Positions 55,674 to 64,000 of a stretch of 64,000 nt of DNA are shown piece by piece. Below the pieces are notes generated by a model that was given only the letters and a program-made list of their open reading frames with translations, searched no databases and was not told where the DNA came from. Within the stretch, counting starts at the first letter, position 1, and each line of letters starts with the position of its first letter. Both the position numbers and the translations under genes were made by a program. Origin of the DNA: Acidobacteriaceae bacterium (GTDB lineage Bacteria > Acidobacteriota > Terriglobia > Terriglobales > Acidobacteriaceae); NCBI GenBank assembly GCA_003138515.1, contig PLGG01000056.1, forward strand, positions 141,198-205,197, in the 5' to 3' direction.

Positions 55674-58277
55674 ATGAATCCAGTCGTTTTAGCAGTTGAC
55701 GATCTTCGGGAGCAGTATCTCAAGGAGATGGCGCTTGTCCGCCAGACCTGTGAGCGTACTGGCGACGGCACCGCCGCCATCCGCCGCCGCTCCGCCGTTG
55801 TCGACCGCATCCTCATCGAAATGTGGCGTCGCTGCTTCGCCGACCTGCCTCCGCAGAACGCCGCCCTCCTCGCCCTCGGCGGCTACGGCCGCAAAGATCT
55901 CTTCCCCTACTCCGACATCGACGTCCTCTTCGCCTTCGCCGACGAGAAAACCGAGGAGCAGTCCCGCGAAGCCGTTCGCGCCATCATTCAGGGCATGTGG
56001 GACATCGGTCTTCGCGCCAGCCCCAGTTCCCGCACCGTCAAGGAATCCGGCCGCTTCGACCCCGACAATCTCGAATTCACGCTCGCCACTCTCGATCGCC
56101 GTTTCCTCGCCGGCCAGTTTCCGCTCTACCAGCAGCTCCACCAGATCACTTTTCCCGGCCTCTTCCTCAGCGAGTGGAACTCCATCGCGCAAAAGCTCGG
56201 CGAAATCGCTCGCACCCGCCACGCCAAATTCGGCAACACCATCTTCCATCTCGAGCCCAACCTGAAAGACTGTCCCGGCGGCCTGCGCGACTACTCGCTC
56301 GCCGTCTGGTTCGCCGTCCTCTTCCATCTCAAGGCCACAAAGGAGTGGCCCCGCCAGCGCGGCGGCGTCTTCCAAAGCGCGCGCGGCGACGCCGAAGCCG
56401 CTTTCGATTTCCTCGCCGCCGCCCGCTGCTTCCTCCATTTCCGCCATGGCCGCGACGACAACACTCTCGACTGGCAATCGCAGGATGAAGCCGCCGCCCG
56501 CTCTATCGGCCTTGAAACCCGCGGCACCGCCGATCCCTCCTACTGGATGCGCACCTACTACCGCCATGCCCGCGTCATCTATCGCCGCGCCGCTCTGCTC
56601 ATGGAGCATCTGCCCGCCCCAGTCAGCTTCTATCGCCAGTTCCGCCGCCGCCGCGCGCCCATCGCCGGAACCGACTTCCTCCTCGACCAGGGCCGCATCG
56701 AAATTCAGCCCGGCGCGCAATTCAATGACACCGCAGCCATCCTGCGCATCTTCTCCCTCATGGCCACGCACGGCTACACGCTCTCCCAGGCCGCCGAAGA
56801 CCGCATCACCGACGCGCTTCCTGTCCTCGCCATCGCCATCCCTGAAGGTCCCTACCTCTGGAACGCTCTGCGCGAAGTGCTTCTCGGCCCCCATGCAGCT
56901 CACGCACTCCGCACCATGCACGCGCTCGGCGTCCTCGAGATGCTCATCCCCGAGTTTCACGGCATCGACGCGCTCGTCATCCGCGACAGCTACCATCGCT
57001 ACACCGTCGACGAGCACACTTTCCTGGTCATCGACAACGTCCACGGCTTGCGCACGCCCTCCAGCGAGCACGAGCAGCGCCTCGCCCAGCTCCTGCCGGA
57101 AATCGACCGCCTCGACCTCTTCTTCCTCGCCCTGCTCCTGCACGACACCGGCAAAGGCCGCCGCGCCGGCGAGCACGCGCAGCAGAGCGTCGAGCTGGCC
57201 GACAGCTTTCTCGCCCGCCTTGACTTCGATGCCGAGGAGCGCGAGTCCATCCTCAAGCTCATTCGCCTGCATCTTGAAATGTCGGCAGCCATGCGCCGCG
57301 ACATCTTCGACCTCGACAACGTCCGCGGCTTCGCCGACAAAATCGGCAACCCGCAACTGCTCAAGATGCTCACCCTCATGACCTTCGCCGACATCAAGGC
57401 CGTCAACCCCGACGCGCTCACACCCTGGAAGGCCGAGAACCTCTGGCAGTTCTACATGTCCACTTCAAACTTCATGGACCGCTCGGTCGACGAGGCGCGC
57501 TACCACGCCGCCATCGATCCCACCCTCCTCAACCGCATCCGCTCCATGGTTCCCCCCACGCAGCACGACGAGCTCAGACAATTTCTCGAGGGCCTCCCGC
57601 AGCGCTATCTGCAAACCCGCTTGCCCGAGCAGATTCGCAATCACTTCCTCATGGCGCTCAACCTCGACAAGGACAACGTTCAGCTCGATCTGCGCCCCAG
57701 CCGCCAGCTCTACGACCTCACCGTCATCACCCGCGACCGCACCCGCCTCTTTGCCGACATGGCCGGCGTCCTCAGCGCCTGGGGCATGAACATCGTTCGC
57801 GCCGGCGCCTACTCCAACGATGCCGGCGTCATTGTCGACAGCTTTCAGTTCACCGATCTATTCCGCACCCTCGAACTCAACCCCACCGAGAAAGACCGCT
57901 TTCTCGCCAACGTCCACGAAGTCGTCGCGCAAAAGCTTTCCGTCGAGCAGTTGCTCAACGCCCGCCGCCATCTGAACCACCCTGGCAGCTACAAGCTCGA
58001 CGTCGCCACCAAGCTCGAATTTGACTCTGAGTCCTCCTCGCACTCCACATTGCTGCAGGTGGTCGCGCAGGACATGCCCGGTCTCCTCCGCCAGATCGCG
58101 CTCACCCTCTCCACCCATCAGTGCAACATCAAGGTCGCGCTCATCGACACCGAAGGCGAAACCGCCATCGACGTCTTCTACCTCACCAGCCACGACGAAA
58201 AACTTTCCCCCGAAGCCCAGACCACCCTCGGTAAAGACCTCACCAAGGCCCTCGAAACCATGCGCTCTCCCGCCTAG
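55674..58277 (+). CDS. glnD: Bifunctional uridylyltransferase/uridylyl-removing enzyme GlnD
   Basis: An 867-residue protein. The nucleotidyltransferase motif [18 protein letters not shown] is at 69-86, an HD phosphohydrolase site [10 protein letters not shown] lies near 489, and two C-terminal ACT domains are present ([37 protein letters not shown]). It adds and removes UMP on PII according to glutamine, the main sensor for ammonia supply. A Tyr51-bearing PII gene lies 10 kb away, next to amt. The start is ATG 55674, preceded in frame by a weaker TTG at 55644. The gene is alone on its strand. Confidence 0.94.
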   Translation: MNPVVLAVDDLREQYLKEMALVRQTCERTGDGTAAIRRRSAVVDRILIEMWRRCFADLPPQNAALLALGGYGRKDLFPYSDIDVLFAFADEKTEEQSREAVRAIIQGMWDIGLRASPSSRTVKESGRFDPDNLEFTLATLDRRFLAGQFPLYQQLHQITFPGLFLSEWNSIAQKLGEIARTRHAKFGNTIFHLEPNLKDCPGGLRDYSLAVWFAVLFHLKATKEWPRQRGGVFQSARGDAEAAFDFLAAARCFLHFRHGRDDNTLDWQSQDEAAARSIGLETRGTADPSYWMRTYYRHARVIYRRAALLMEHLPAPVSFYRQFRRRRAPIAGTDFLLDQGRIEIQPGAQFNDTAAILRIFSLMATHGYTLSQAAEDRITDALPVLAIAIPEGPYLWNALREVLLGPHAAHALRTMHALGVLEMLIPEFHGIDALVIRDSYHRYTVDEHTFLVIDNVHGLRTPSSEHEQRLAQLLPEIDRLDLFFLALLLHDTGKGRRAGEHAQQSVELADSFLARLDFDAEERESILKLIRLHLEMSAAMRRDIFDLDNVRGFADKIGNPQLLKMLTLMTFADIKAVNPDALTPWKAENLWQFYMSTSNFMDRSVDEARYHAAIDPTLLNRIRSMVPPTQHDELRQFLEGLPQRYLQTRLPEQIRNHFLMALNLDKDNVQLDLRPSRQLYDLTVITRDRTRLFADMAGVLSAWGMNIVRAGAYSNDAGVIVDSFQFTDLFRTLELNPTEKDRFLANVHEVVAQKLSVEQLLNARRHLNHPGSYKLDVATKLEFDSESSSHSTLLQVVAQDMPGLLRQIALTLSTHQCNIKVALIDTEGETAIDVFYLTSHDEKLSPEAQTTLGKDLTKALETMRSPA

Positions 58278-58293
58278 CGGCTTCAAATTCAAC

Positions 58294-58318
58294 TGAGAAA
58301 TGGGTGCCCCACTTCTCA
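58294..58318. repeat. GTGCCCC-variant hairpin after glnD
   Basis: TGAGAAATGGG (58294-58304) and CCCACTTCTCA (58308-58318), with one mismatch and a three-base loop containing the GTGCCC phrase. It lies 16 bases past the glnD stop and may act as a transcript-end hairpin. Confidence 0.65.
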
Positions 58319-58465
58319 ATAGCGCCGCAAGTTGAATAAGATGAGCGCATTGAAGATTACGCTCAGACTTTTGTGGCAGTTTTGTGCTCCGCCGTTTGCG
58401 ACAGCGCTATTTCTGCGAAGTACTTACGGCAAGAACTGCAAAGCGTTATCCTGCAAGTGAATTCT

Positions 58466-58945
58466 ATGAGCGAGACTCCAACGCATCAGCCACAGCAGCA
58501 GCGAATCTCCTTGTTCGATTCAAGCGGGCTGCCTTGGACAGCACACCTGAGCTTGGGCTGGATAATATTCATGTTTAGCGTCACCGGAGGGCTCGCAGCC
58601 ATCCCCATCGGTGTTTGCCTCGGGGCGTGGCTAAATACAAAGACACGCTCCCCGCTTGTACTAATCATCTTCATACTTCTGACGAGTGTATGTGCGGCAG
58701 CGTTCTACCCGACGACAAATCAGCGGTGGTCTGACGCGGTTGGTTTGGCAATTGTCGTACTTTGGTTCGCGGGAGCCTTGGTTGCCCGACACCAAATCGC
58801 ACGCTATTACGCCCAACGGGAGGGCTCGACGTTCACCCTAAGCCTTGCGTTAACGCTCCTGTTTGGGGTCTGGTACTTGAATTATCGAATCCGGCCTGAG
58901 TTCCCAGCCGACGCAAAGTCCAACCACTTGTTCAACCGCTCCTGA
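58466..58945 (+). CDS. Four-helix membrane protein of unknown function
   Basis: A 159-residue protein. A polar N terminus (MSETPTHQPQQQRISLFD) is followed by about four hydrophobic helices near 33-53, 59-78, 88-108 and 122-138. Codon use is less GC-biased than in glnD, suggesting a transferred or divergent gene. No motif is recognised. The start is the ATG at 58466; an in-frame ATG at 58373 is less likely. Confidence 0.55.
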   Translation: MSETPTHQPQQQRISLFDSSGLPWTAHLSLGWIIFMFSVTGGLAAIPIGVCLGAWLNTKTRSPLVLIIFILLTSVCAAAFYPTTNQRWSDAVGLAIVVLWFAGALVARHQIARYYAQREGSTFTLSLALTLLFGVWYLNYRIRPEFPADAKSNHLFNRS

Positions 58946-59120
58946 CGCATGCGTGTAGGGTCAATCAGCCGTTGTTTTGTTTCTGCGCTCACTCTTAGTG
59001 TGGCAGCGGCTAAGGTTTTTGTGGCAAATTGAGGCACAGCCTTCAACTTGTGCGCGATCTTGGCTATTTGCGCTATTGTGGAATCAATAAGTTATGCGTT
59101 TTCAATCTGTCTGACTGTCG

Positions 59121-59155
59121 GTGCCCCAGGTCCCTCGCATTTGGGGACCTGGGAT
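59121..59155. repeat. GTGCCCC-family hairpin, short form
   Basis: GTGCC followed by 10-bp arms CCCAGGTCCC (59125-59134) and GGGACCTGGG (59144-59153), with loop TCGCATTTG. The loop is the same as at 55522, while the arms match the outer arms of the element at 2514. Confidence 0.85.
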
Positions 59156-59199
59156 ACCACGAACCTCGGATTGCCCTTTCTTCACTCCCTACAAATGTG

Positions 59200-59300
59200 G
59201 GTGCCCCATCCTGGCCGTCATTCTGAGCGACCGGAGCGCAGCGATGGGAGTCGAAGGACCTGCTTCTTCGAATTCCGGCGAAGGGTGGGATCGCACGAAC
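59200..59300. repeat. Composite dispersed repeat
   Basis: It opens with GGGTGCCCCATCCTGG and continues with CGTCATTCTGAGCGACCGG, GCGCAGCGATGGGAGTCGAA and GGACCTGC, then AAGGGTGGGATCGCACGAAC. The middle part resembles a CATTCTGAGCG-type repeat found in many bacterial genomes, here nested in a GTGCCCC element. Confidence 0.6.
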
Positions 59301-59418
59301 CCCGGCTTGGCTTTTTTCACCCCCCTCGGCTGCAACTCCACTGAATGCCAAACCGCCAACATTCCATCTCCCGGAAGCGTATCCTCATAAGTGCTGGCAA
59401 GTGAAAATCAGGGACCCC

Positions 59419-60468
59419 ATGAGCACCAAAGGGGAGAACCGGTTCGACTCCACCGAAGGGTCGCCGTGGATGCGTCCCTTTGTGCCGCGGCGCTTCCTGA
59501 GCAACGGCCATCTGCAAACCATCGTCGGCAGCTTTCTGCCGCGCCATTACTCGTTGTCCCAGCCCGAAACCCAACTCATCGAGGTTGAAGCCGCTACCTC
59601 CGCTCGCCCAGCGAGCTTCGTGCTGTGCCACTGTCATTGGCAACCTGCCGAGGTCCGCAGTGAGCGACTGACCATGGTCATCGTTCACGGGCTCGAGGGG
59701 TCTTCCTCTTCTCCGTATGTCCAGGGGAACTCCGCTCGCGCCTGGAAAGCCGGCTGCAACGTCGTTCGCATGAACATGCGCAGTTGTGGCGCGGGCAAAG
59801 ATTTTTCTCCCACCATCTATCATGCCGGCCGCTCTGAAGACGTCGCCGTTGTGATGGCCGAAATGGCCCGCACGCACCTTATTCGCAGCTTCGCGCTGGT
59901 CGGCTATTCCATGGGCGGCAACCTGGTTCTCAAGCTGGCCGGAGAGTTGGGCGCCGCCCCGCCTCCCTATCTGAAGGCCGTCGTCGGCGTCTCGCCGATC
60001 ATGGATTTGGTTGCCTCATCCGCCGCGCTGCACGAACCACAGAACCTCCTTTACCAAAGCCGGTTTCTCGGCGACCTGATCAAGCACATTCGCCATCAGG
60101 CCGAACTTTACCCGGATCTCTACTCCGTGGACGGCCTCGACAAGATTCGCACCTTGCGGCAATTCGACGAGCAGGTCGTCGCGCGATACGGCGGCTTCGC
60201 CGACGCGGACGACTACTACCGCAGTGTTGCCAGTTCCAACTGGGCGCAGGACATTACCGTGCCCACACTCATCCTTCACGCTCTCGACGATCCCTTCATC
60301 CGCATGACTCCCGAAACCCGCGCCAAGCTCCTCGCCAACCCCCGCGTCAGGCTCGTCGAGACTCGCCACGGCGGTCACTGCGCCTTTCTCTCGCTCGAGC
60401 CCGGCGACGCGAGCTTCTGGGCTGAGCGAACCCTTCTCGACTTTCTCCTCGTGACGGTGGAAGGCTGA
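59419..60468 (+). CDS. YheT-type alpha/beta hydrolase
   Basis: A 349-residue hydrolase. The start MSTKGENRFDS and the segment GHLQTIVGSFLPR are typical of the YheT group. VIVHGLEGSSSSPY forms the oxyanion region, and GYSMGGNLVLKLAGE has nucleophile Ser164. ALDDPFI supplies the acid, and RHGGHCAFL the His. Members act on esters or lipids of unknown identity. ATG 59419 has AGGGA just upstream; GTG 59401 is an alternative. Confidence 0.85.
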   Translation: MSTKGENRFDSTEGSPWMRPFVPRRFLSNGHLQTIVGSFLPRHYSLSQPETQLIEVEAATSARPASFVLCHCHWQPAEVRSERLTMVIVHGLEGSSSSPYVQGNSARAWKAGCNVVRMNMRSCGAGKDFSPTIYHAGRSEDVAVVMAEMARTHLIRSFALVGYSMGGNLVLKLAGELGAAPPPYLKAVVGVSPIMDLVASSAALHEPQNLLYQSRFLGDLIKHIRHQAELYPDLYSVDGLDKIRTLRQFDEQVVARYGGFADADDYYRSVASSNWAQDITVPTLILHALDDPFIRMTPETRAKLLANPRVRLVETRHGGHCAFLSLEPGDASFWAERTLLDFLLVTVEG

Positions 60469-60773
60469 ACGCGGCCGCCGATCCGAGAAAAACGGGAACC
60501 CGCTTTTGCTTCCCGTTGCTCACCCCGCCCCATAATGAATCGGCGCCCCATTTCCCGGAGTTCCCACAGACAGGCCCTCGTCTGTGGGGTGGATGTCCCT
60601 CAGCCGCGGCGGATGGGGCATGGGATATCCGCCAGTAGCGCGGCCATCGCCACGCATGCCCCAATGATTGGTCGCCATCCGCTACAATTGCATTCGCCTG
60701 CAACTCAATGACGCCGTCTGCGAAACTCAGGCTGCTTCGCGAGTTGGATCCAGTTCCCCGGAGGTGAAAATCG
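60469..60773. other. Intergenic region with long-form repeat
   Basis: Mainly occupied by the hairpin element at 60543-60625. GGAGG at 60760-60764 belongs to the next gene. No other gene is seen. Confidence 0.5.
60543..60625. repeat. GTGCCCC-family nested hairpin, long form
   Basis: Outer arms GCCCCAT (60545-60551) and ATGGGGC (60613-60619). Inner perfect stem CCCACAGAC (60563-60571) and GTCTGTGGG (60580-60588), then TGG, a short gap and TCCCTC. Same order of blocks as 2514-2594 but different arm sequences, so pairing is kept while sequence changes. Confidence 0.85.
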
Positions 60774-62720
60774 ATGCGAATGATTCGTCTTGCCACCATC
60801 GCCTTGGGAGGCCTGCTGTGCGTCTCGCTCTATGCATACGCAGATGGGCCGGCCGACCGCAAGCCAACTGACCCGCGCGCCGTCAGCTCAGCCAGCGGAC
60901 CGTCGTCGGAGCCTCTGCCGGTCGAGGCGCTTTTGACCACAACGCGTATCTATGGCGTCGTACACTCCAACGACGGGCACAAGCTCGCATACATCAGCAA
61001 CGCGTCCGGACGTCCCAACCTGTGGATCGTGAACGTGGACGGCACTGGGGCGCAGCAGCTCATCAAGAGTGACGACCGCCAAGCCGCTCTCGCATTTACG
61101 CACGATGACGCCGAAATCGTCTACAGCCAGGACCAGGGCGGCAAGGAGTATTACGACATTTACGTGGTGCCAGTCAGCGGTGGAGAGCCCCGCAATCTGA
61201 CCCATACCGACGACGTCAGTGAGACCGTAAACGAGTTTTCGCCTGACGGCGGGTTGCTCGCCATCGAAATCAAGCAGAAGACCTCGTCGTGGACCGATCT
61301 TGCCGTGATGCAATGGCCCAGCGGCGTCATCCGCCAGCTCACCCATGAAACCGACCCGAAAGCGAGGTGGAGCGAGGACGCCTGGAGCCCCGACAACAGG
61401 TTTATTTATGCAACGCGCGCTATCGGCATCGATGATTCCGATATCTATCGCGTGGACGTTGCCACGGGAAAGGCCGAAAAACTGCTGCAGCACACGGGCA
61501 AGCAGTTGGTGAGCATTTCTTCTGTGTCCCGCGACGGCAGGACGTTGCTCATCACCTCCGATGTCAAGGGCGGTTACGAGAACGTAGCATTGCTCAGCCT
61601 GTCAACCAGGAAGCTGCGATGGCTCACCGACACCCAGTGGTCGGCTGACGGTCAGGCCTTTACGCCTGATGGCCGTAGCGCGATCTATACCTTGAATGCC
61701 GACGGCCGCGTCTCCACGCGTTTTGTCGATTTAACGACCATGAAGGAGTCCGAGCGTGACGTGCCGCCAGGGATGAACGCGCCTGCCGCCCGGCCCACGG
61801 CATTTCTGCCCGATGGCTCCATGCTCATTTCTCACGAGGATTCGAGCCATCCCCAGGAACTATACCGTCTCGCCAACGACAACACGCTCACGCAGATCAC
61901 GCATAACGCCAACGATCAGTTGCAGCACACCGCCCTGCCCAGTTCGCAACTCGTCACCTACAGGAGCTTCGATGGCCGGCTGATCTCGGCGCTTGCGTGG
62001 GTTCCCTTCAACCTCAAGCGCGATGGCACGGCGGCGGCCGTCGTCATGCCGCACGGCGGACCCACCGGCCAAACCCTCGACTCTTTCAATGGGCGCGCGG
62101 AGCTGCTGGCTTCGCGCGGTTTCGTTGTCATCGCCCCCAACGTGCGCGGTTCCACCGGCTATGGCATGGACTTCCAGAATGCCAACATCAAAGACCTGGG
62201 AGGTGCGGATCTCAAGGACGAGATCGCCGGCGTCGACTTCCTCAAAGCCACCGGCTTCATCGATCCAAAGCGCGTCGGCATCTGGGGCGGATCGTACGGC
62301 GGTTTTATGACGCTGATGGCCATCGGCAACGCCCCGGGAATCTGGTCGGCCGCGGTGGACGAGTACGGCATTCTCAACTGGTTAAGCATGCTCGAGCACG
62401 AAGACCCAAGTCTCCAGGCCTATGAAAAGATGCTGCTCGGCGATCCAGTAAAGGACCTCTCCGTCTACGAAGCATCCTCGCCGCTGAAATACCTCAGCAA
62501 TGAGAAAGCGCCGTTGCTCGTTCTGCAGGGTGAGAACGACATCCGCGTGCCGAAGGAAGAGGCCGAGCACGCCGTCAGCATTCTCAAGGCGGAAGGCCGC
62601 ACGGTCGATGCTGTGTACTACCCTGACGAGGGCCACGGCTTCGTCAAGCGCGAGCACCAACGCGATGAGCTTACTCGCTCGGTCGACTGGTTGCAGAAAT
62701 ACCTGCAGGGCTCCCAATAG
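60774..62720 (+). CDS. Secreted S9 prolyl oligopeptidase-family peptidase
   Basis: A 648-residue protein. A signal peptide ends near AYADG. Residues about 55-380 form a WD40-like propeller (for example LAYISNASGRPNLWIVNVDG, AWSPDNRFIYATRAIG). The C-terminal hydrolase carries GGSYGGFM (Ser507), GENDIRVP (Asp589) and DEGHGF (His621). The family cuts short peptides, here outside the cytoplasm. GGAGG at 60760-60764 lies nine bases before the ATG. It is not part of an obvious operon. Confidence 0.92.
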   Translation: MRMIRLATIALGGLLCVSLYAYADGPADRKPTDPRAVSSASGPSSEPLPVEALLTTTRIYGVVHSNDGHKLAYISNASGRPNLWIVNVDGTGAQQLIKSDDRQAALAFTHDDAEIVYSQDQGGKEYYDIYVVPVSGGEPRNLTHTDDVSETVNEFSPDGGLLAIEIKQKTSSWTDLAVMQWPSGVIRQLTHETDPKARWSEDAWSPDNRFIYATRAIGIDDSDIYRVDVATGKAEKLLQHTGKQLVSISSVSRDGRTLLITSDVKGGYENVALLSLSTRKLRWLTDTQWSADGQAFTPDGRSAIYTLNADGRVSTRFVDLTTMKESERDVPPGMNAPAARPTAFLPDGSMLISHEDSSHPQELYRLANDNTLTQITHNANDQLQHTALPSSQLVTYRSFDGRLISALAWVPFNLKRDGTAAAVVMPHGGPTGQTLDSFNGRAELLASRGFVVIAPNVRGSTGYGMDFQNANIKDLGGADLKDEIAGVDFLKATGFIDPKRVGIWGGSYGGFMTLMAIGNAPGIWSAAVDEYGILNWLSMLEHEDPSLQAYEKMLLGDPVKDLSVYEASSPLKYLSNEKAPLLVLQGENDIRVPKEEAEHAVSILKAEGRTVDAVYYPDEGHGFVKREHQRDELTRSVDWLQKYLQGSQ

Positions 62721-62829
62721 ACTCTCTCGGCCGGGCGTGAATGATGGCGCGCCGAACCTGCCTGCCAAACGGAGAGTGGGATTTTAAGAAATCGGCGCAT
62801 CTCCTGGCCGCGATGAGAATCTGGATAGT

Positions 62830-63852
62830 ATGAAGAAAATTGGCTTCCTCTCATTCGGCCATTGGACGCCTTCGCCGCAGTCCGAAACGCGCTCCGCCGC
62901 TGACGCGCTCCTGCAGTCCATCGATCTCGCCATAGAGGCTGAGCGCCTGGGAATGGACGGCGCCTACTTCCGTGTTCATCACTTCGCGCGCCAGCTTGCG
63001 TCACCGTTTCCACTGCTTGCGTCGGTCGGCGCTAAAACGCGAAAGATCGAGATCGGCACCGCGGTCATCGACATGCGCTATGAGAATCCTCATTACATGG
63101 CGGAAGACGCCGGGGCCGCGGATGTGATTGCTGGCGGCCGGCTGCAGTTGGGAATCAGCCGCGGTTCTCCTGAGCAGGTGATCGACGGTTGGCGCTATTT
63201 TGGCCACCGCCCCAATGAAGGCGAGGACGATGCGGCCATGGCCCGGCGGCATACCGAAGAATTCCTCACGCTGCTCGCGGGCTCGGGCTTCGCCAAGCCG
63301 AATCCACGTCCGATGTTTCCCAATCCGCCTGGGCTTCTGCGTCTTGAGCCGTACTCCGAAGGATTGCGCGATCGCATTTGGTGGGGATCTGCTTCGAACG
63401 CCACGGCCGAGTGGGCCGCGAAGCTGGGGATGAACATGCAGACCTCAACTCTCAAATTCGACGAGACCGGCGAGCCGCTCCACATCCAGCAGGCAGCTCA
63501 GATTCGCGCCTTCCGCGCAGCCTGGAAAGAGGCTGGCCACGCTCGCACCCCGCGCGTCTCAGTCAGTCGCAGTATCTTCGCGTTGATCGATCACCGCGAT
63601 CGCGCCTATTTTGGACGCGACGATGACGCAGAGGACAAGATCGGCTTTCTCGACGAAAACACGCGGGCCATCTTCGGCCGCAGCTACGCCGCTGAGCCGG
63701 ATGTTCTGATTGAGCAGCTCAGGAAAGACACGGCGATCGCGGAGGCAGATACGCTTTTGCTAACCGTCCCGAACCAACTCGGCGTTGCCTACAACGTGCA
63801 TGTCATGGAGGCGATTCTGACCCAGGTCGCTCCAGCCCTTGATTGGCGATAA
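62830..63852 (+). CDS. LLM-class flavin-dependent oxidoreductase
   Basis: A 340-residue luciferase-like TIM barrel. MKKIGFLSFGHWTPSP at the start and DGAYFRVHHFARQLASPFPLLASVGAKT, with GTAVIDMRYENPHYMAEDAGAADVIAGGRLQLGISRGSPEQ, are typical of the class. It uses FMN or F420. The ending IEQLRKDTAIAEADTLLLTVPNQLG matches LLM enzymes of unknown substrate. It lies about 110 bases after the S9 peptidase gene. Confidence 0.88.
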   Translation: MKKIGFLSFGHWTPSPQSETRSAADALLQSIDLAIEAERLGMDGAYFRVHHFARQLASPFPLLASVGAKTRKIEIGTAVIDMRYENPHYMAEDAGAADVIAGGRLQLGISRGSPEQVIDGWRYFGHRPNEGEDDAAMARRHTEEFLTLLAGSGFAKPNPRPMFPNPPGLLRLEPYSEGLRDRIWWGSASNATAEWAAKLGMNMQTSTLKFDETGEPLHIQQAAQIRAFRAAWKEAGHARTPRVSVSRSIFALIDHRDRAYFGRDDDAEDKIGFLDENTRAIFGRSYAAEPDVLIEQLRKDTAIAEADTLLLTVPNQLGVAYNVHVMEAILTQVAPALDWR

Positions 63853-63879
63853 TCGGTTGGCGCTAGAAAAAAGCATGAG

Positions 63880-63990
63880 CGGCGTTCAGACCTGCCAAAC
63901 GGAGGGAGGCGGGGTTTCAACCCCGCACAAACCCACCCGCAAAAACCCCGAAAACAAAGTACGGCCCAGCGAGCCATCCTCGCTGGGCCG
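63880..63990. other. Repeat and hairpins at the right edge
   Basis: ACCTGCCAAACGGAG recurs at about 63889; a relative, CCTGCCAAACGGAG, is at about 62760. It is followed by a hairpin GCGGGGTT/AACCCCGC (63909-63926). A second, perfect hairpin CGGCCCAGCGAG / CTCGCTGGGCCG (63962-63990) is followed on the minus strand by ACTTTGTTTTC. It looks like a terminator for a minus-strand gene beyond the window. Confidence 0.6.
63962..63990 (-). terminator. Probable terminator of a gene beyond the right edge
   Basis: Perfect 12-bp stem CGGCCCAGCGAG (63962-63973) and CTCGCTGGGCCG (63979-63990) with a five-base loop. On the minus strand a T-rich stretch follows, so it would end transcription coming from the right. 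Confidence 0.65.
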
Positions 63991-64000
63991 ATGAAAGTTC

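Larger units (their letters stand above)
58946..59418. other. Repeat-rich intergenic region
   Basis: About 470 bases with no gene. It holds a short GTGCCCC hairpin (59121-59155) and a composite repeat (59200-59300). Open frames through it (for example peptides with HLGTWDTT) only translate the repeats and should not be annotated as genes. Confidence 0.7.

Noticed and set aside
55689..57356. 555-codon minus-strand frame opposite glnD
   Set aside because: Antisense to GlnD domains with a biased Val/Glu/Ala/Gly composition. It is a codon-bias shadow.
59029..59390. Overlapping frames encoding peptides such as GTWDTT
   Set aside because: They translate dispersed hairpin repeats. Such peptides are often mis-annotated as proteins.
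1..64000. tRNA, rRNA, prophage or integrase genes
   Set aside because: I saw no cloverleaf, rRNA core sequence, integrase or transposase motif in the window.

Overview
The window looks like chromosomal DNA from a GC-rich soil bacterium of the phylum Acidobacteriota, most likely a Terriglobia/Acidobacteriaceae-type lineage. This is inferred from gene content, not from a marker gene, because no rRNA or tRNA was found. Supporting signs are a roughly 1080-residue TonB-dependent receptor with an N-terminal carboxypeptidase-regulatory-like domain, a proline-rich TonB protein, a futalosine-pathway menaquinone gene (mqnC), a stand-alone nuoB, a secreted GH28 pectinase, many lipoproteins and beta-propellers, and many dispersed hairpin repeats beginning with a GTGCCCC motif. 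GTG and TTG starts are common.

Layout. 1-9.4 kb: a tonB gene cut by the left edge, galE, a single-domain asparaginase, mqnC, a secreted double-PDZ protein, an aldo/keto reductase, a 113-bp tandem repeat in front of ndk, a DinB-like protein, and a membrane-protein gene interrupted by an in-frame TGA. 9.4-14 kb (minus strand): prmC, an acyl-CoA dehydrogenase, dps and a phosphate acyltransferase. 14.3-20.7 kb (plus): an M48 metalloprotease, mutL, an AlkZ-like protein with a long basic tail, and cmk. 20.7-27.2 kb: an NTF2-like secreted protein, a zinc-ribbon membrane protein, the large TonB-dependent receptor, a SemiSWEET-like protein, a CBS protein and a DUF2277 protein. 27.3-31 kb: nucleoside salvage (nupC, pyrimidine-nucleoside phosphorylase, cdd) with a PNPOx-fold gene on the opposite strand. 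31.2-39.3 kb: an AMP-ligase/ACP/acyltransferase fusion, ccmC, small genes including a retropepsin-like protease, DAHP synthase and a YVTN lipoprotein. 39.4-43.7 kb (minus): a large sialidase/BNR-type propeller, an OmpA-like lipoprotein and nuoB. 44.1-46 kb: amt and a PII gene. 46-51.3 kb: a signalling cluster with an HDOD response regulator, a triple-PAS histidine kinase and a response regulator with a degenerate GGDEF-like domain. 51.4-55.4 kb: the GH28 enzyme and a redox membrane operon (TauE/SafE-like gene with an in-frame TGA, polyferredoxin, anchored protein). 55.6-64 kb: glnD, a membrane protein, a YheT-type hydrolase, an S9 peptidase and an LLM-family flavin oxidoreductase.

How the genes work together. 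amt, PII and glnD form a nitrogen-sensing set, with glnD about 10 kb from its likely PII substrate. cdd, the pyrimidine-nucleoside phosphorylase and nupC form a nucleoside uptake and breakdown set. tonB and the large receptor belong to outer-membrane uptake. The HDOD regulator and the kinase overlap by 4 bp, and a second response regulator diverges from them.

The least explained signal is repetitive DNA. There is a dispersed GTGCCCC hairpin family, two copies of which lie in-frame inside genes. There are also perfect-register short tandem arrays (8, 13, 14 and 15 bp) at gene junctions and inside coding sequences, and in places they supply start or stop codons. Two genes for small membrane proteins are each split by a single in-frame TGA.
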